64,000 nt of DNA from Coix lacryma-jobi var. lacryma-jobi. Taxonomy: Eukaryota > Streptophyta > Magnoliopsida > Poales > Poaceae. The notes under the pieces were generated by a model. It searched no databases. It worked only from the letters and a program-made list of their open reading frames with translations, and had not been told where the DNA came from. The stretch is from contig CM019823.1 of assembly GCA_009763385.1 (NCBI GenBank), forward strand, positions 171,440,636 to 171,504,635, written 5' to 3'. This document shows positions 11,592 through 24,300 of the stretch, in pieces; position 1 is the first letter of the stretch, and each line of letters starts with the position of its first letter. The translations under genes were made by a program, and so were the position numbers.

Positions 11592-13163
11592 AAGGGGGTT
11601 TGTCTTTGCATTACATTGTAATATATGCCATGTTTTAATTATGCTATGCACATAGGCTTGTCAGACGTGGTTAAGATAACCGCCCTAAAAAGCGTGTGAA
11701 GAAGCTTACCCATGACAAACTTGACAAGCACCTAGATTCAAATTACGTATTGCATTACATATGCATGTTTGTTGCTTTGTCGTTTCTTTTCGTTATGTTT
11801 TGAGCAACCGCTGTGTTCGTCCACCGCTAGGGGGAGCATTTGAGGCTCCTAATGGTTGAGACCCCTAGTTTTGGTGGCCACATGTTGTTTCCTCCTCGAT
11901 CGGGATTTATCGCCTATTTTAACCTAAAAATGATAGTAGCCTATGGCAAAATAAAATTTTATAAATAGAGGTTTATGCGAGGATGCTCATACTAGGTTCC
12001 AACTGGTGTTTATTTGCCTCTTATTTGAGTTGGAACTTAGTTGAGAGAGGGAGCCGCAACGGAGATCTTTAGAACTGCCTGAAATGCTGCATCGGAAGCA
12101 GCATCGGAAGCCAGCCAGCGTCCGATGCCTGCACTGTAGACAGCCCCGGCTGAAACAGTGGCAGAGGAGCCTCCGATGTGGCGTCCGATGCGTTATCATC
12201 GGCGCGTCCGATGCCACTTTAAGCGGCGCAATAGGTCTTCTATTGACATCTGGGTCCCACACGTCATATCTCATCGCCTCCTTCTTCCTCGCGCTCAATC
12301 GCCCGAGCCCGAACCCCCGCCGTCGTCGTGCTCCCCGCGCCCAACCCTAACTCACCGCCGGCCACACCCACCCCGCCCGAGCCTTCGCCGTCGTCGCGCT
12401 CGACACCTCCGCCGCCCCTGCTCCTCCCCTCCGGACCGCCATCTCCTCTCCCCTGCTCGCGGGCGCCTCGTCAGAATACCGCCGGCGCGTCTCTCTCCAC
12501 CATCGCTGGAGCTCGCCGCCGTTCACGTCATCTTCACCGGAGCACGCCTCCCTCGAGTCTCCTTCCCTCTCCACTCCGGCGTTCTTCTCGGCCGCCGTCC
12601 CGTCCAGTGAGCCACCGAGCACCCACCCTCCCTCACCCTCCATACTCTTGTCCACCAGGTGCTCGTTCAAATGTCTCATGGCTGTTTCCCCCCTGTTTTA
12701 ACCCCGTTTCACCTCCAATCTCTTGCAGTCCTCCTGGTGTGACGTGTGGACCCTAGGACGTCAGTGCTCTCCTCCTTCTTGGGTCATTTCATCGGATTGT
12801 CAGGTAGCAAAGCCAGTTTCTTCTCTTATCTCATTGCTTTGCTTCCATAGGTTTCACTTATCTCTAGACTATATATGCTTGTTTATATCCTATACTCACT
12901 CTCGCAGCCAGTCAGTGTGCCGGTGTCAGCTTGGTCAGGGGGCAGTGTCTGTTAACTCGGGGCCAAGCCCGCGGGTAGGGGTCGAGGCCAAGCCTCGTGA
13001 GTGTCAGCGCAGCCGATCAGTGTCAGGGGGAGTTTCTGCCCGTGGTTGTTTTGTCAGTTGATTGTCAGGGGTTTTTCAGCGTCAGTGGGTTCTGTTTCAG
13101 TGGCAGTTGATCTTTCAGAGGCAGTCCAGAGCTCCTCAGCACAGTTCCCTGTTCTTGTCAGCC
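11592..13163 (+). other. Non-coding spacer between pol and the extra ORF of the outer Copia
   Basis: No convincing protein. The stretch has purine-rich runs (AGGGGGAGCA near 11829), a cluster of CATCGG / GCGTCCGATGC words at 12090-12220 shared with the element's own 3' LTR, and a proline-codon-rich GC block (12300-12660) open in several frames because of base composition. The SIRE lineage commonly has a long spacer here. Confidence 0.6.
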
Positions 13164-14740
13164 ATGCGCTGCAAGAACGTTGGTGGTGGCCCCGACGACT
13201 CTCCTCCCTGTCGTCCCCCTTTCGGTCAGAGGCCTGGGAAAGGGAAGCTTATCGTGCGCCGGAAGCGCACTCGTCAGGAGCGAGAGGCCTCAGGCTCAGG
13301 CAGTGGCAGACGCCGCCGAGCGTGCAGAGCGAGGTGGCAGTGCAGGCGGACTTAGGATTGAGGATCAGCTGTCCCCCGAGCAGCGCAGAGCGATCGAGGA
13401 GGTTGAGCGTCGCCACGGTTCGCCGACTGGCATGCTCATGGCTGCCGGTCGTCGGACGACGTTCACCTCGCCCGGCGTTGAGCCCGAGCTCAGGGCAGGG
13501 CCAGGCAGAGGCCGAGGCAGCAGAGGCACCTGAGGCAGAGGCTCCAGAGGCAGAGGCAGAGGAGGAGGTTCCTGAGGAGGTTCCACGACGCCGGTCGACC
13601 CGTCGCAGGACTGCGGTGCCACCCCGGCCCGACGTCCTCTGCGGGGAGCCCGTCCTCGGTCACGGCGTCCACCTCCGCCGCCGCGACTGGACTCTCAGGG
13701 GTGCCACTTGCTCACAGATCCAGACCCTTCGACTTGTGCCAGTGGAGCAGTGGTTTCCCAGGGAGCGATAGGAGCAGGCTGGTCCGTCTTCTATACAGTG
13801 CTGCAGGAGGACTTCTACCAGGGATACAGGAACGCTGGGATCTCTTTGCGGCCCCAGCGTGTTTGCTCACTTGAGGCAGTTGTAGGCATAGCCAGAGAGC
13901 AGATTCGCCCCATACTCACCTTCCTACCTGGTCTGGCAAACCTACTGGGGCGGTCTGGCTCCTATATTGAGGACTGAGTATTTCAGTTTTACGCTTCGCT
14001 GTGGGTGCACCCCGACCGAGAGACTATTGAGTTTGCACTTGAGGGGGACCACTACAGACTGCTCTCGTCCGAGATCCGGGATTGGTTTGGGTTGACACGA
14101 TCACAGACCCGGATCCACGACTTGTGTTACGACCGGACGGAGCCACCCCCCCCGCCCTCACGGTGGTGCACAGCCCTCGACAGACCTGTTCGCCCGTGCT
14201 TCACAGAGCCATTCGGCGAGGGTTCGAGCCCACTCCTAGGGACCTTACCCCTACGGCTCGGATCCTCAACGCGATCCTCAGGCGGACCTTGCTTCCCAGG
14301 GTGGGCTTCGAGAGGGTCTCTCCAGGCTGCAGCTATGGTACTTGCATATATGATCAGGCAGCAGGAGTTTGACGTTTGGGACGTGATCCTGTGTGAGATA
14401 GAGGACACTGTAGCAGAGGGCATCAAGGCCCCGCAGGCAGCTTCCGTATGCTCATTGGATTTCATACATACTTTGGAAGGTAGCTGTCACCACCGGTACT
14501 CGCCTCAGTCAGTCCCTTACCGGGTCAGCGACCGTATTCCCTGCGTATAACATGAGTCAGCTATTGGGATACGGTCGGGACCGCAGACAGCCAGAGTAGC
14601 AGGCACCGGCTAGTTCCCGCCAGAGGCCTGAGGTCCCCGAGTCGGCTCAGGAGCAGGACGAGGCCGTTCAGGCCCTCGCAGAGCAGGAGCTTGCCGATCT
14701 CGAGGGTGGTGACCCACACGTGGCCTCGGATCCCACCTTC
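13164..14740 (+). pseudogene. Extra 3' ORF of the SIRE-type element, 5' part (broken)
   Basis: ATG at 13164 starts MRCKNVGGGPDD, a basic N-terminus. After a frameshift near 13280 the text runs LRIEDQLSPEQRRAIEEVE, then a Glu/Ala-rich tract, QWFPRER, then EDFYQGYRNAG and EGDHYRLLSSEIRDWFGLT, and QEFDVWDVILCEIEDTV. At least three frameshifts and several stops (for example TGA 13976-13978 where Trp is expected) break it. SIRE-type elements often carry such an additional ORF after pol, sometimes called env-like; its function is not established. It is cut at 14741 by the third long-LTR insertion and continues at 30784. Confidence 0.7.
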
Positions 14741-15466
14741 TGTGGCAGAACCTCCCATTAATGTGGCCCACCTGCACACATCATCGTCTTCCCGAGCCCT
14801 AATGACTGTGCACATGTACCACATCACTGGAAAGATCTGTCGGGTGTCCCCGAGAGAAACCCCGAATTATCCACGAACCACAGGATCATCATCATGAAGG
14901 TTGGAATAATTACAACATTACAACATTTGTTACAAAATACCATCGGAGTGCGGAAGTAAGAGATATAGACTTTACAAAACCATGAACCAGTTACTTTTTA
15001 CATAAACATAATTGGTATTTCGGAAGTAGAAAAGTATTACGGAACCACACTTAGGCTGAGTGCCTAAGTTGGGAAGAAGGACAACCATATCATGTTGAGC
15101 CCACTGACATGATCATGATCAACATCACTTAAAAGAAACCTGCAACAAGGGTAACAAACCCTGAGTACAAAAGTACTCAACAAGACTTGCCCGTCAAAGA
15201 AAAGACTTCAGGTCATGCTAGCTTTAAGGGATGTAGTGGGGATAGCAATAGAGAAGGAATTTGCAGAATAAACATTTTTAACAAAACATTCTTCTTTTCC
15301 TTCCAAACATACCATCAAAAGTACTCTTTTAGGACGAAACATCATTTCCCAAAAGCTTTGGTTTTGAAACTCTACGTTGAGAGTCAGAGATCGAGTCTCT
15401 TTTTATCGTAGAGCAACGACGATTCGAACCGCTTTAACTACCCAGCTGGGGTTCCCAATCACACAA

Positions 15467-15600
15467 TATGGCAGGACTCTAACCTGTGCACATATGCACA
15501 ACCATAAGTGATTTGTATGGCAGGACTCTAACCTGCAACATACCAAAGCACCACGGCGTTGTATGGCAGGACTCTAACCTGCAACATACTAACCCGTATC
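15467..15600 (-). repeat. Three imperfect repeats with period about 48 bp
   Basis: TATGGCAGGACTCTAACCTG occurs at about 15467, 15517 and 15564 with related text between. It lies inside the third long-LTR copy. Confidence 0.85.
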
Positions 15601-16884
15601 CCGTGATTGGTACTATCATGCTCTCGATCAGGACCAACAACGGACGGTTCCTAATCGACACAGACAGGAACACTACATCAAGATTCCAATCCGGATGCAA
15701 GTTACCTGTCCGGTCTGAAATTCATTTTTCATCCATTTATCAGTTTGTACCTGAGAGAGGTATCCTAACAATGATGACTCATCATCTCCTTAGTTTGCTC
15801 AAGGCCTAAGCGGAGGATAATCTCATCACCCCCGTGCATCTTGGCTAAGCATTTATAAACAAAATAGGTAACAAGGATAGGGTAAAGGTAACCAACTGGT
15901 AATGCAACTACTGGTGTCATCCAACTCCTATTACTTAAATGCAGTTGATAAATCATTGTATAAACTTTGCAATAGAAACAGAAAGGTTAAATGCACCGGG
16001 GCTTGCCTTGAGGATCAGTGGAGTGCGAAGATTCTGAAATCGAGAAGGGTCTACACCCTCAGGAGGAATCCACTGAGAGTTAGGGCCTTCCGAAGCGAAA
16101 TCTACACGTAGAAGTGCATATGCATGAATAATGAGATGCTTATGATATGATTATGGTAAAGATGGAAATTTTCTTAAATTATAACTTTTATGGAGTACAA
16201 CTTTCCTTCACGGTAAAGTTGCAAACCAACAAACTAACTTTAGATATTAAAATTACTAAATAAGTTTTGTTATTTTCTTTAAATATGGTTATGCAACTTA
16301 ACAAGCAACAAAAGGTTATTTTCATAAAGGAATCCATAACCAGGGAGCAAATCTTGCTAGTTTTCCACTGGTTGTCAAACAATTCCAAAAGTCACATAAA
16401 TCCTAAAGTGATTAACTACTTTTATTGATTTCATAAGCCATTTAAAATAGCTTTCTACACAAACATAAATTATACTTATTCCAACAGAGCTGAAATTAAT
16501 CATGAAGATTAATATTAATGATACAAACTCACATGTCAAAATTCATGATTTTTGGAGAAACACAGAAATATACATAATCCTCAAAGTTGCATTTATTAAA
16601 TAAAGTACAGATTTTATTGACATAAAAGAAGTACTCAAAACTCAAGTTTTATAATTTTATATTAGCATAGACATGTTATCACTTTCATGTCAAATTTCAT
16701 AAATAACAGAGCTATAGATTAATTATAGCAAAAACAAAATTGATTACTGTACATAAACCAGAAAAAGAAAAACTTGAACGAACCCAAACTGGGATTTCGG
16801 CCCAACCCAACGCGGCCCAGCGTGGCGCAAGCGCACGGCGGCAAGTGCGGTTGCGTTCGCTCGAGGCTCGGCGCGAGCGAGCAA

Positions 16885-17004
16885 CGCCCGAGGGTCCGCT
16901 CGAGGCCTGGCTCCCCGCGAACAGCGCCCGAGGGTCCGCTCGAGGCCTGGCTCCCACGAGACAGCGCCCGAGGGTCCGCTCGAGGCCTATCTCGACCGAG
17001 ACGA
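16885..17004 (-). repeat. 40-bp tandem repeat, three units
   Basis: Units starting CGCCCGAGGGTCCGCTCGAG at 16885, 16925 and 16965. The third unit diverges after GAGGCCT. Further CTCGGGCG words follow to 17200. This is the GC-rich block of the third long-LTR copy, equivalent to 2090-2425 and 8810-9201. Confidence 0.9.
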
Positions 17005-19007
17005 TAAACACTAAACATCCGCCGAGGCCTGACCCTCGCTCGGGCGAGGCGGAAAAAGCTCGTCCGTCCGAGGCCTAGCTCGGGCGGAACGGCGAACACG
17101 TTCGCCGAGGCTCGGCTCGAGCGAAGCGGAGAGGCGCCTGCTCGAGGCATAGCTCGAGACGTGAACACGTGTCCACATGTCCGCTCGAGACCTGGCTCGA
17201 GCGAGACGGAGCGCCCTGACAGCTTTGCAGAAAAGCCCTTCGGCTTTCACGAAACTAACCCGCAGTCCAAGGCGCTATTCACCTGAGCCTGGGGCTTTGC
17301 AACCAACACCCTGGAACTTTTCATCTTTACAACAAGAAGGTCCTCGACCATGGCCGGTGTGCACGACGGCGCACCGAGCGGCGGCGAATCTTACGCCGGC
17401 CATCTCCGGCCATTAGAGACTCGGCTGACGCGAGCATCACAACCGGCAAGACAGCCGCAGTTGATTGAGCCCTCAAACCTACACTCTACCACTCGGGTTG
17501 AGCCTGGCCACGCACGGCGGCGGATCGGATCTCGGCTAGCCCTGCTCCGGCGAACCTAGGCCGGTAGCAATCAAACGGAGAGGCTAGGAAGGTCTAGTAG
17601 CTCACCCTGATGCTGTTGGTATAACTGGTTTAAGCAGAGGTTACACGGAGGGGAGAGTTCCGCGGAGCAGTGACTTCCGGCGGAGAACTCCGGCGAAGAC
17701 GACGCTGTTTCGGTAAAACCTGAGCACCAGACAGGGAACCATCGAGTCGATGAGTTCTCTAAGATCAAGACGAAACTCAAACACGAGAAAGAGAGAAAGG
17801 AGAAGTGCTCGGTTGAGCTGACCACGGTAAGGTCGAGCTCGGCGGCGCTTTCTGCTCGGCGGGAAGAAAACCGGCGAGTATGAGCTCACTGGGGCAGAAG
17901 AGTTTGAAGGGATGGACTCTGGAGATGCGCAAGGAGGTAAGAAACTTATATCTGCGGCCGATTTTGGTTGAGGATGCTTGGTTCACCGTGACTTCGAGAT
18001 TGGGTCAGAGAGGAGTCCGTCGGTGCCTTGGTGGCGCAACTACGACGGCAAGCTCGGGAAAAGACGCCACGGGAAAGAAGAGCGCCAGCAGCTAGATTAA
18101 CTTCTCCACGGAATCAACACGCACTCGCTCGAGAAGAAACGGTGCCCATCGCGCTGGCGTTGCCGACCCTAGCTCGGTCGGTGACCGCCATGAACAGGGA
18201 AGCAAGTCTATCCCCCTTTTCCCATTCCTAATCTACCCTTTCTGAAAAAAACCAAAATTACTTTTGATTTTTGAAAATAACTGAAAATATGCTAAAATAT
18301 CAAATGTTCAGAATTTAATTCTGAACATCTTTTATTTTTGCAACATATTCAAATTATGCTCAGAACTTGAATTAGAGTTTGAAAAACAAAAGGACAAAAA
18401 GGCAGAAAAGTATTTTTCAAATTACTTTTGATTTCATATGAAAACTTGGAAAACTTTACACATCAAAGTTGTTCCTTATCAAAAATAGAACAACTTTGCT
18501 TTTTGAAGCATAACCAAACTGTGCTTAATTTTGAAACTACACAAAGGGGATAAAATTAGGTTTTGGAAATTGATTTTCAATTTGAAACCAATTCAAACTT
18601 GTTTCCAAATTACTTTCGATTTCCTTTAAAAACATGAAAATCTATCTTAATAAAAGTTGTTGCATTTAATCCTCTCTACCACTTTGACTAAAGGACCAAA
18701 ATCTAATTCTTTTTAGTTTTTGAAATCTAGTGTTGGGGTCAAATTTAGGTTTTAAAAGATTTCAAATCTATTCAAAATTTTATACAGAAACTTTGAAAAC
18801 TTTGAATACCAAAGTTTTCCCTCTCAACAAGAGCTACAACTTTGCTTTTGAAACCACTTTGAAATTTTGACTTTCTTTTTGACTTATTAAAAAAGGGACA
18901 AAAAGAGAGATTTAAAACCAAAGTTTTCTCACTGCCCTTTCAAAGAACACCAAACATCACAATCAAGCCACTATATTTCAAACATGAAATCAACACTCAA
19001 AAACATA

Positions 19008-19012
19008 CAATA
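19008..19012. repeat. Target-site duplication CAATA, left copy (right copy 30639-30643)
   Basis: CAATA stands immediately before TGAAAGACC at 19013 and immediately after CACTTACA at 30638, defining the nested element exactly. Confidence 0.95.
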
Positions 19013-21353
19013 TGAAAGACCTTGATGTCGCCTAGAGGGGGGGGTGAATAGGCCTGTTTAAATCACAGCTCAAAACTTTGTTAGAGATGCCCGGCACTAC
19101 CGCCCTAAGCCCGGAACTGCCGCACCCCGGCACTGCCGGCCTCAGCCCGGTACTGCCCGCCAACAAACTGCCCGAGCCTGCAATTCAAAACTAGCCACAG
19201 GAACCAATTCTATATGAATAGAAGTGTTGCTCTTGGTTTCCTGAACCTGCAGAACCAACTCAACCAAGCCAAATATGTTGTATGAATAGATCGGGCCAAT
19301 TCCTAGAATCAATCACAAGCTCACAAGTATGATGAATGAACACAAGTAAATACAAGAGACAAGTGATTTATCCCGTGGTTCAGCTCGCCACCAAGGCTTG
19401 CCTACCTCCACGTTGTTGAGGATGACCACTTAGGTCAAGAGCTTTGCAACTCTTCCTCGGTCTCAAGTCAAGGAACCAAATCCTTGAAGTGAGGGGTAAT
19501 TCTACTAGCTCCACAAGAGATTACAAACTTCCCGCTGCTCACCACAAGCACGGGAGCTCGCCGGGCGACGCCTAGCCGTCTAGGAGGCTTCACCTCCAAG
19601 AGTAAAAGATGCACAACGAAGATCGACGAAGCCCGACAAGTGCTCAAGGTTTGAAGGCTCTAATATGCTCTCTAGCTCTTAATCACACAGCCCCAACACT
19701 TAATCATGCACTAAGCATGTCACTCTCACAAGAGAGGGTTGGGGAGAGCTCTCAAATGGCTTGGGAATGGTTGGGAGTGAACTGAGCATCAGCAGCAAGC
19801 TCTGGAGGCGTGGGGTGGGTATATATACCCCCCACACCCAAAACTAGCCGTTGGAGGTCAGAAACTAGCCGTTACTGGCTGTACAGGCCCGCACTGCCGC
19901 ACTTAGCCCCGCACTGCCGGGGAGCGGCACTGCCGCTCGACAGAGCGGCACTGCCGCAGCTCCCTGAGACAGCACAGGTGACCTCACGAAAAACGCCATA
20001 ACTTTTTACTCTACACTCCGAACTCCGATTTCAGTGATCTTGGACTTTCCGGAAAGCTTGTTTCGAGGGCTATCCAACCCTACAGAGAACAAGCCCAAGA
20101 TCAACAAGTGCAGGTGCAGTGCTAAGTGTTTTCTCTCATGTTAGCACTCGGGTTCGGTTAGTTTGAGCACTTGAGACTTGTCTATGATTCGTATTGCATC
20201 CCCCTTGATAGTACGGCATAACTATACTCAAGACAAAGAAAATATAACCATTTTAACCACTTGAGTCTTCAATGTCTTCATATGCCATTTCTTCTTGATA
20301 TACTTCAAAGGGGTTGCAATCATCTTTGTCTCCTTTCTTTGAGCAAACACACCTTGAGCATGTGACTTGAACCATTTCCACACATATGAGTTCAATCCAT
20401 GGCTTCAAGTCACTTCCACTAATGATTTGATCCTCAACACAATATGAATCCTCATAGCTTGATTAGTACCTCGACTCAATGCAAGTACTCTCTTCTTCAC
20501 CCTAGCCATAGTACTTCGGTCTCTTGACCTTCACCGTCGCTTAGTACCTCGAAGCCCTTTCCTTGCTATCTTCACCTTATCAAGCCACACTCAAGTCACA
20601 TCATATTGAGCATCCATTGAAAACATTTCTTCAATATTGTGATCCTTGCTTGAACATCTTGTAGATATGCATGTTGAGATCAATCAAGCTTTAGTTTGAC
20701 TCACATAGAGACATATATGGATCATCATTAATATGGTCAAGCCAATTCACGATTCCTAATATCCTCTCCTTTTGGCTTGACACTCAACACTCACTTCAAT
20801 CTCCATCTTCATACTTCTAGCTTGATCAAATCAATGCAAAGTGATTCTCCAAACATTTATCCATACAAGCAAACCAAAGTAGAGAATGACTTATATCCAA
20901 TATGAGTTGTGTCCTTTGTCATTTCAACTTTGCTTGCCATTTACTCACTTATGCATTCTTGATTCATTCTTCAACCTTGATCAAAGCTATTTCACTATCA
21001 ACTCTTCTCGCTCATGAAAAGCAACCCATTGTTGAGACCATTCCAAAATCATCAATCCATGTCTCACTTGTCATTTGCCAAATATGCTTGCTTTCTCATG
21101 ATGCCATGATATCCCACAACATAGAAGCCATATCATCAACTCTATTTGCATTGTTGTCTTTTGCTTGAACAAGATTGTTTCCATGATCTTCCAATACAAC
21201 AATACACAATTTTGGCCTTCATTTCAACACTATGTGGAATATCATCAAGTTTGCTTTTCTTGTTGAACCTTTGATACACTTAGCAAACTTGTTAGACCTT
21301 TAATTATGTTGTCACTCAATTCACCAAAACCCTAAGGGCTAGATGCACTTACA
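19013..21353 (-). repeat. 3' LTR of the nested element (2341 bp)
   Basis: Plus-strand ends TGAAAGACC...CACTTACA; near-identical to 28289-30638. It carries clusters of the palindromic word GAGCGGCACTGCCGCTC (19922-19938) and variants near 19090-19160 and 19890-19965, and TATATATA at 19820-19827 on the minus strand, a candidate core promoter. Short open frames within it are not conserved coding regions. Confidence 0.95.
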
Positions 21354-21369
21354 ATCTCCTTTTTTGGTG
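21354..21369 (-). other. Polypurine tract of the nested element
   Basis: Minus strand reads CACCAAAAAAGGAGAT directly before the 3' LTR start TGTAAGTGC. This is the plus-strand primer site for reverse transcription. The outer Copia has the matching CACCAAAAAGGGGGAGAT at 32218-32235. Confidence 0.85.
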
Positions 21370-24300
21370 ATTGATGACAACACAATTAAAGCTTACAAGA
21401 GATTGATAAACATTAAGATTTTGAATCCTATGATATAGTGAGCTCCCCCTAAATGTGTGCATTGAAAGGAATTTCAAATTTTGGCTTCAAATGCCAAATG
21501 CACATATTTAGACAAAGTGTGGAAACTCTCTTATATCTTAGCATTCGTGGGGTGCAAGGTGTCAACATGATAACCGTGATGCTCGAAGACAGTTCATGCA
21601 CTCAGAGATTGCTGGCCAGCAGAGAGCGGCACTGCCGCACTAGAGAGCGGCACTGCCGCACTTGCCTGACCAACACTAGAGAAACAAGCAAGCACTCAAG
21701 GCATGAATGTCACACAATAGCATAAATGATTCTTGTCAAGAGCATCAAATTAAATTATCCTTGCACACACCACATAAATCTTATATGCCTCTCCTTTACC
21801 CCTTTCCATCCTCATATCAATCTCTCTTCCCTTACAATGTCCCCCAAAATTTCTCCCCCTTTGGCATTAATCTCCAAAAAGGATCTCTCCACCAAAAGGA
21901 AGAAATGATGGTAGACAAGTGAGGGATAGAGGTAGGTAAAAGTTTAGCATATATGATTTCTCTTCTATGTTTTTCTACCAACAAAGTATGCAACACTTTA
22001 AGTCAAGATTCTCAAGAGGTTAGCATATTTAGCTCATACCTCACATAGGTGACATAACATGAGACAAACTCACATAATCACCACAAGAGGTATCAACCAA
22101 ATATCTAACTCATTCTCTAATCGTCACCATAAGAACAAACTCATGGTGTGACTCAAAATATTGCATACACATGCACACTCTAGCATGTAAGGGCCTAGAT
22201 GCACAAAGGTAATACAAATTTCATAGAGTGATATACCTTTGTTCTAAGCCTCATAATCTCCACCATGATGATGATTTTGAATTTAGTGCTTTGATGGGCC
22301 TAGCACTTCATTAAGCAAAAGATCTCATTTGTGCCCATCTCTCCTTTTCATCATCTTCAAGGAGACATTTCAAACTTGTGCTCCATCTTAGTTGAAAATC
22401 CATTGCTAGCTCTTGTTGTCATTTTGAGATACCAATTGAAGACATATTTCTTGATATACCAAATTGAAAGATTATCCACCAATATCAATTGAAATATGAT
22501 CTTCATAGTTTGACACCAATGGAAGGAATCTTCACAAGTTGATGCCAATAGGAATGGATGCTCGTATCTCATAATATCACCTAGATGTCGACCTAGGGAA
22601 TGCTCACGGAGACAGAGATAGCATTAAATTGCACAAGCTATAGTTTTACAACTAGTGACCATTTGAATGTGGAAAGCATGTGGATCACTAATTGCAAACC
22701 TCATAACATAAACTAAATCCCCCTTATTTGATAGTGCATACATATGTATGTGGAAAGCAAAACATATGCACTTTTGGTCAATTAAGTCCAATCAAGGGAA
22801 TTTAAGCTATATTATGGAGAGTAGCTACATAAGAGTTAAAGTTGCAATCCAAATGAATATGAGAGATATCTCTTATTACTATTTTGGATTGATTTGGCTA
22901 TGTAGCATACCCATGAGAAACTCATTCTCACCAAGAGACTACACAAGTTCACTAGAAGAAAATGTTAGTCCCAAAAGACACAAGACATAGAATGAGCTCC
23001 CCCTCATTTGTGCACCAAGTACTCGAATTACTTGTGAAATGCACTTGAATCGTTTAAGAGTCTAGAGGAGTTCACCCTATATTTTGGTCAAGGCATGATA
23101 AGTTTGCAACAATTGAAATTATGCCAAGAAAACATACCACCACTAAGGTAGCTAGACCACCACATAATTTTGATTGACATGACCATCATATAAGTAAGAT
23201 TTCAATGATTTGGATGGCCATAGTTCTCACTTGATGAAATGTGGTGAATTGAAGCTTTTGTGGTCATCCAAGATCCTAATAGATTCCTATTTCTTTCTTT
23301 ACCTAAAGCAACTCACATAGAGAGCAAATGGTAAAATTCATGAAATTTGCAAATTGTGAACTAGGAGTTACCACTCTTTATTGACAGATCTTGGTTGATC
23401 AATAGATGGATCATGTGCACTTGATGAGCTCTAGAGTAGAGAATTGACAATGAGAGTCCACCCTTCAATTATTTCCTCCCTCCAACTCATTAGAACATGT
23501 TCCACTAAGGATTGGGGCATTCGACACTAAGCCGAGAGAACTTGGTTTATAAAGACCAAGAATAGTCTTTGGAGCACCCAAAGATTCCATTGGAACTATC
23601 CATCCTCCTTTGAAGTTCTTCTTTCTCTCCAATGTTTGAGATTACACAATATGAGCTTGAGAGAAGGCATTTTGTCTCATGAGATAGAAAGTAAACTCCC
23701 CTCAATTTGTGCATACAAGAGTACACAAAGCACACCTATGCACATCAACAATGAGGTCAAAGGAGAAGTCTACACTATGTTCCAACTCATTTCAAACTCC
23801 TTCAAGCTGCTTGCAATCCAACTTTTCAGATTCTGTCTTCCTTGGAGAAAAATTCATATCTCTCAGGCCATTAAGCCAATATGCATGAAATTTGGTACAG
23901 AGCTGCATCTATGAGTCCTTTAACTTCTGTAAAAATTTCAGCTCATTTGAACTCCATTTAGTCAGTCAAATCAATTTTTCACCAAAATTGCTCAAGTCTG
24001 AAACTGCATTGCTGAAACTGACATAATTCAATCTGAAACTGATTTTTCTTCTAAACCAAACTGCATCCCAACTGTACAACAACAAGTACTAGATATATAT
24101 AGCATGCTCACAAAGTTTCAGGTCAATTCATCAGTGTTTGAACCTCCAAATTCATGCTTGAAAGCAGCTAACTCAAAATTTCTATTTCATTCAGTCCCTC
24201 TTGTCAATGATTGAAGTCTTTTGTGAAATTCTTCTAATATAGCATATCCAACTCAACCTCAACATCATGCTCTAGGTCCACAAAATGGACTGTTGTCAGC

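Noticed and set aside
12084..12756. Proline-rich protein gene at 12.3 kb
   Set aside because: Open in multiple frames through GC bias, no start context or domain, and located in the Copia spacer.
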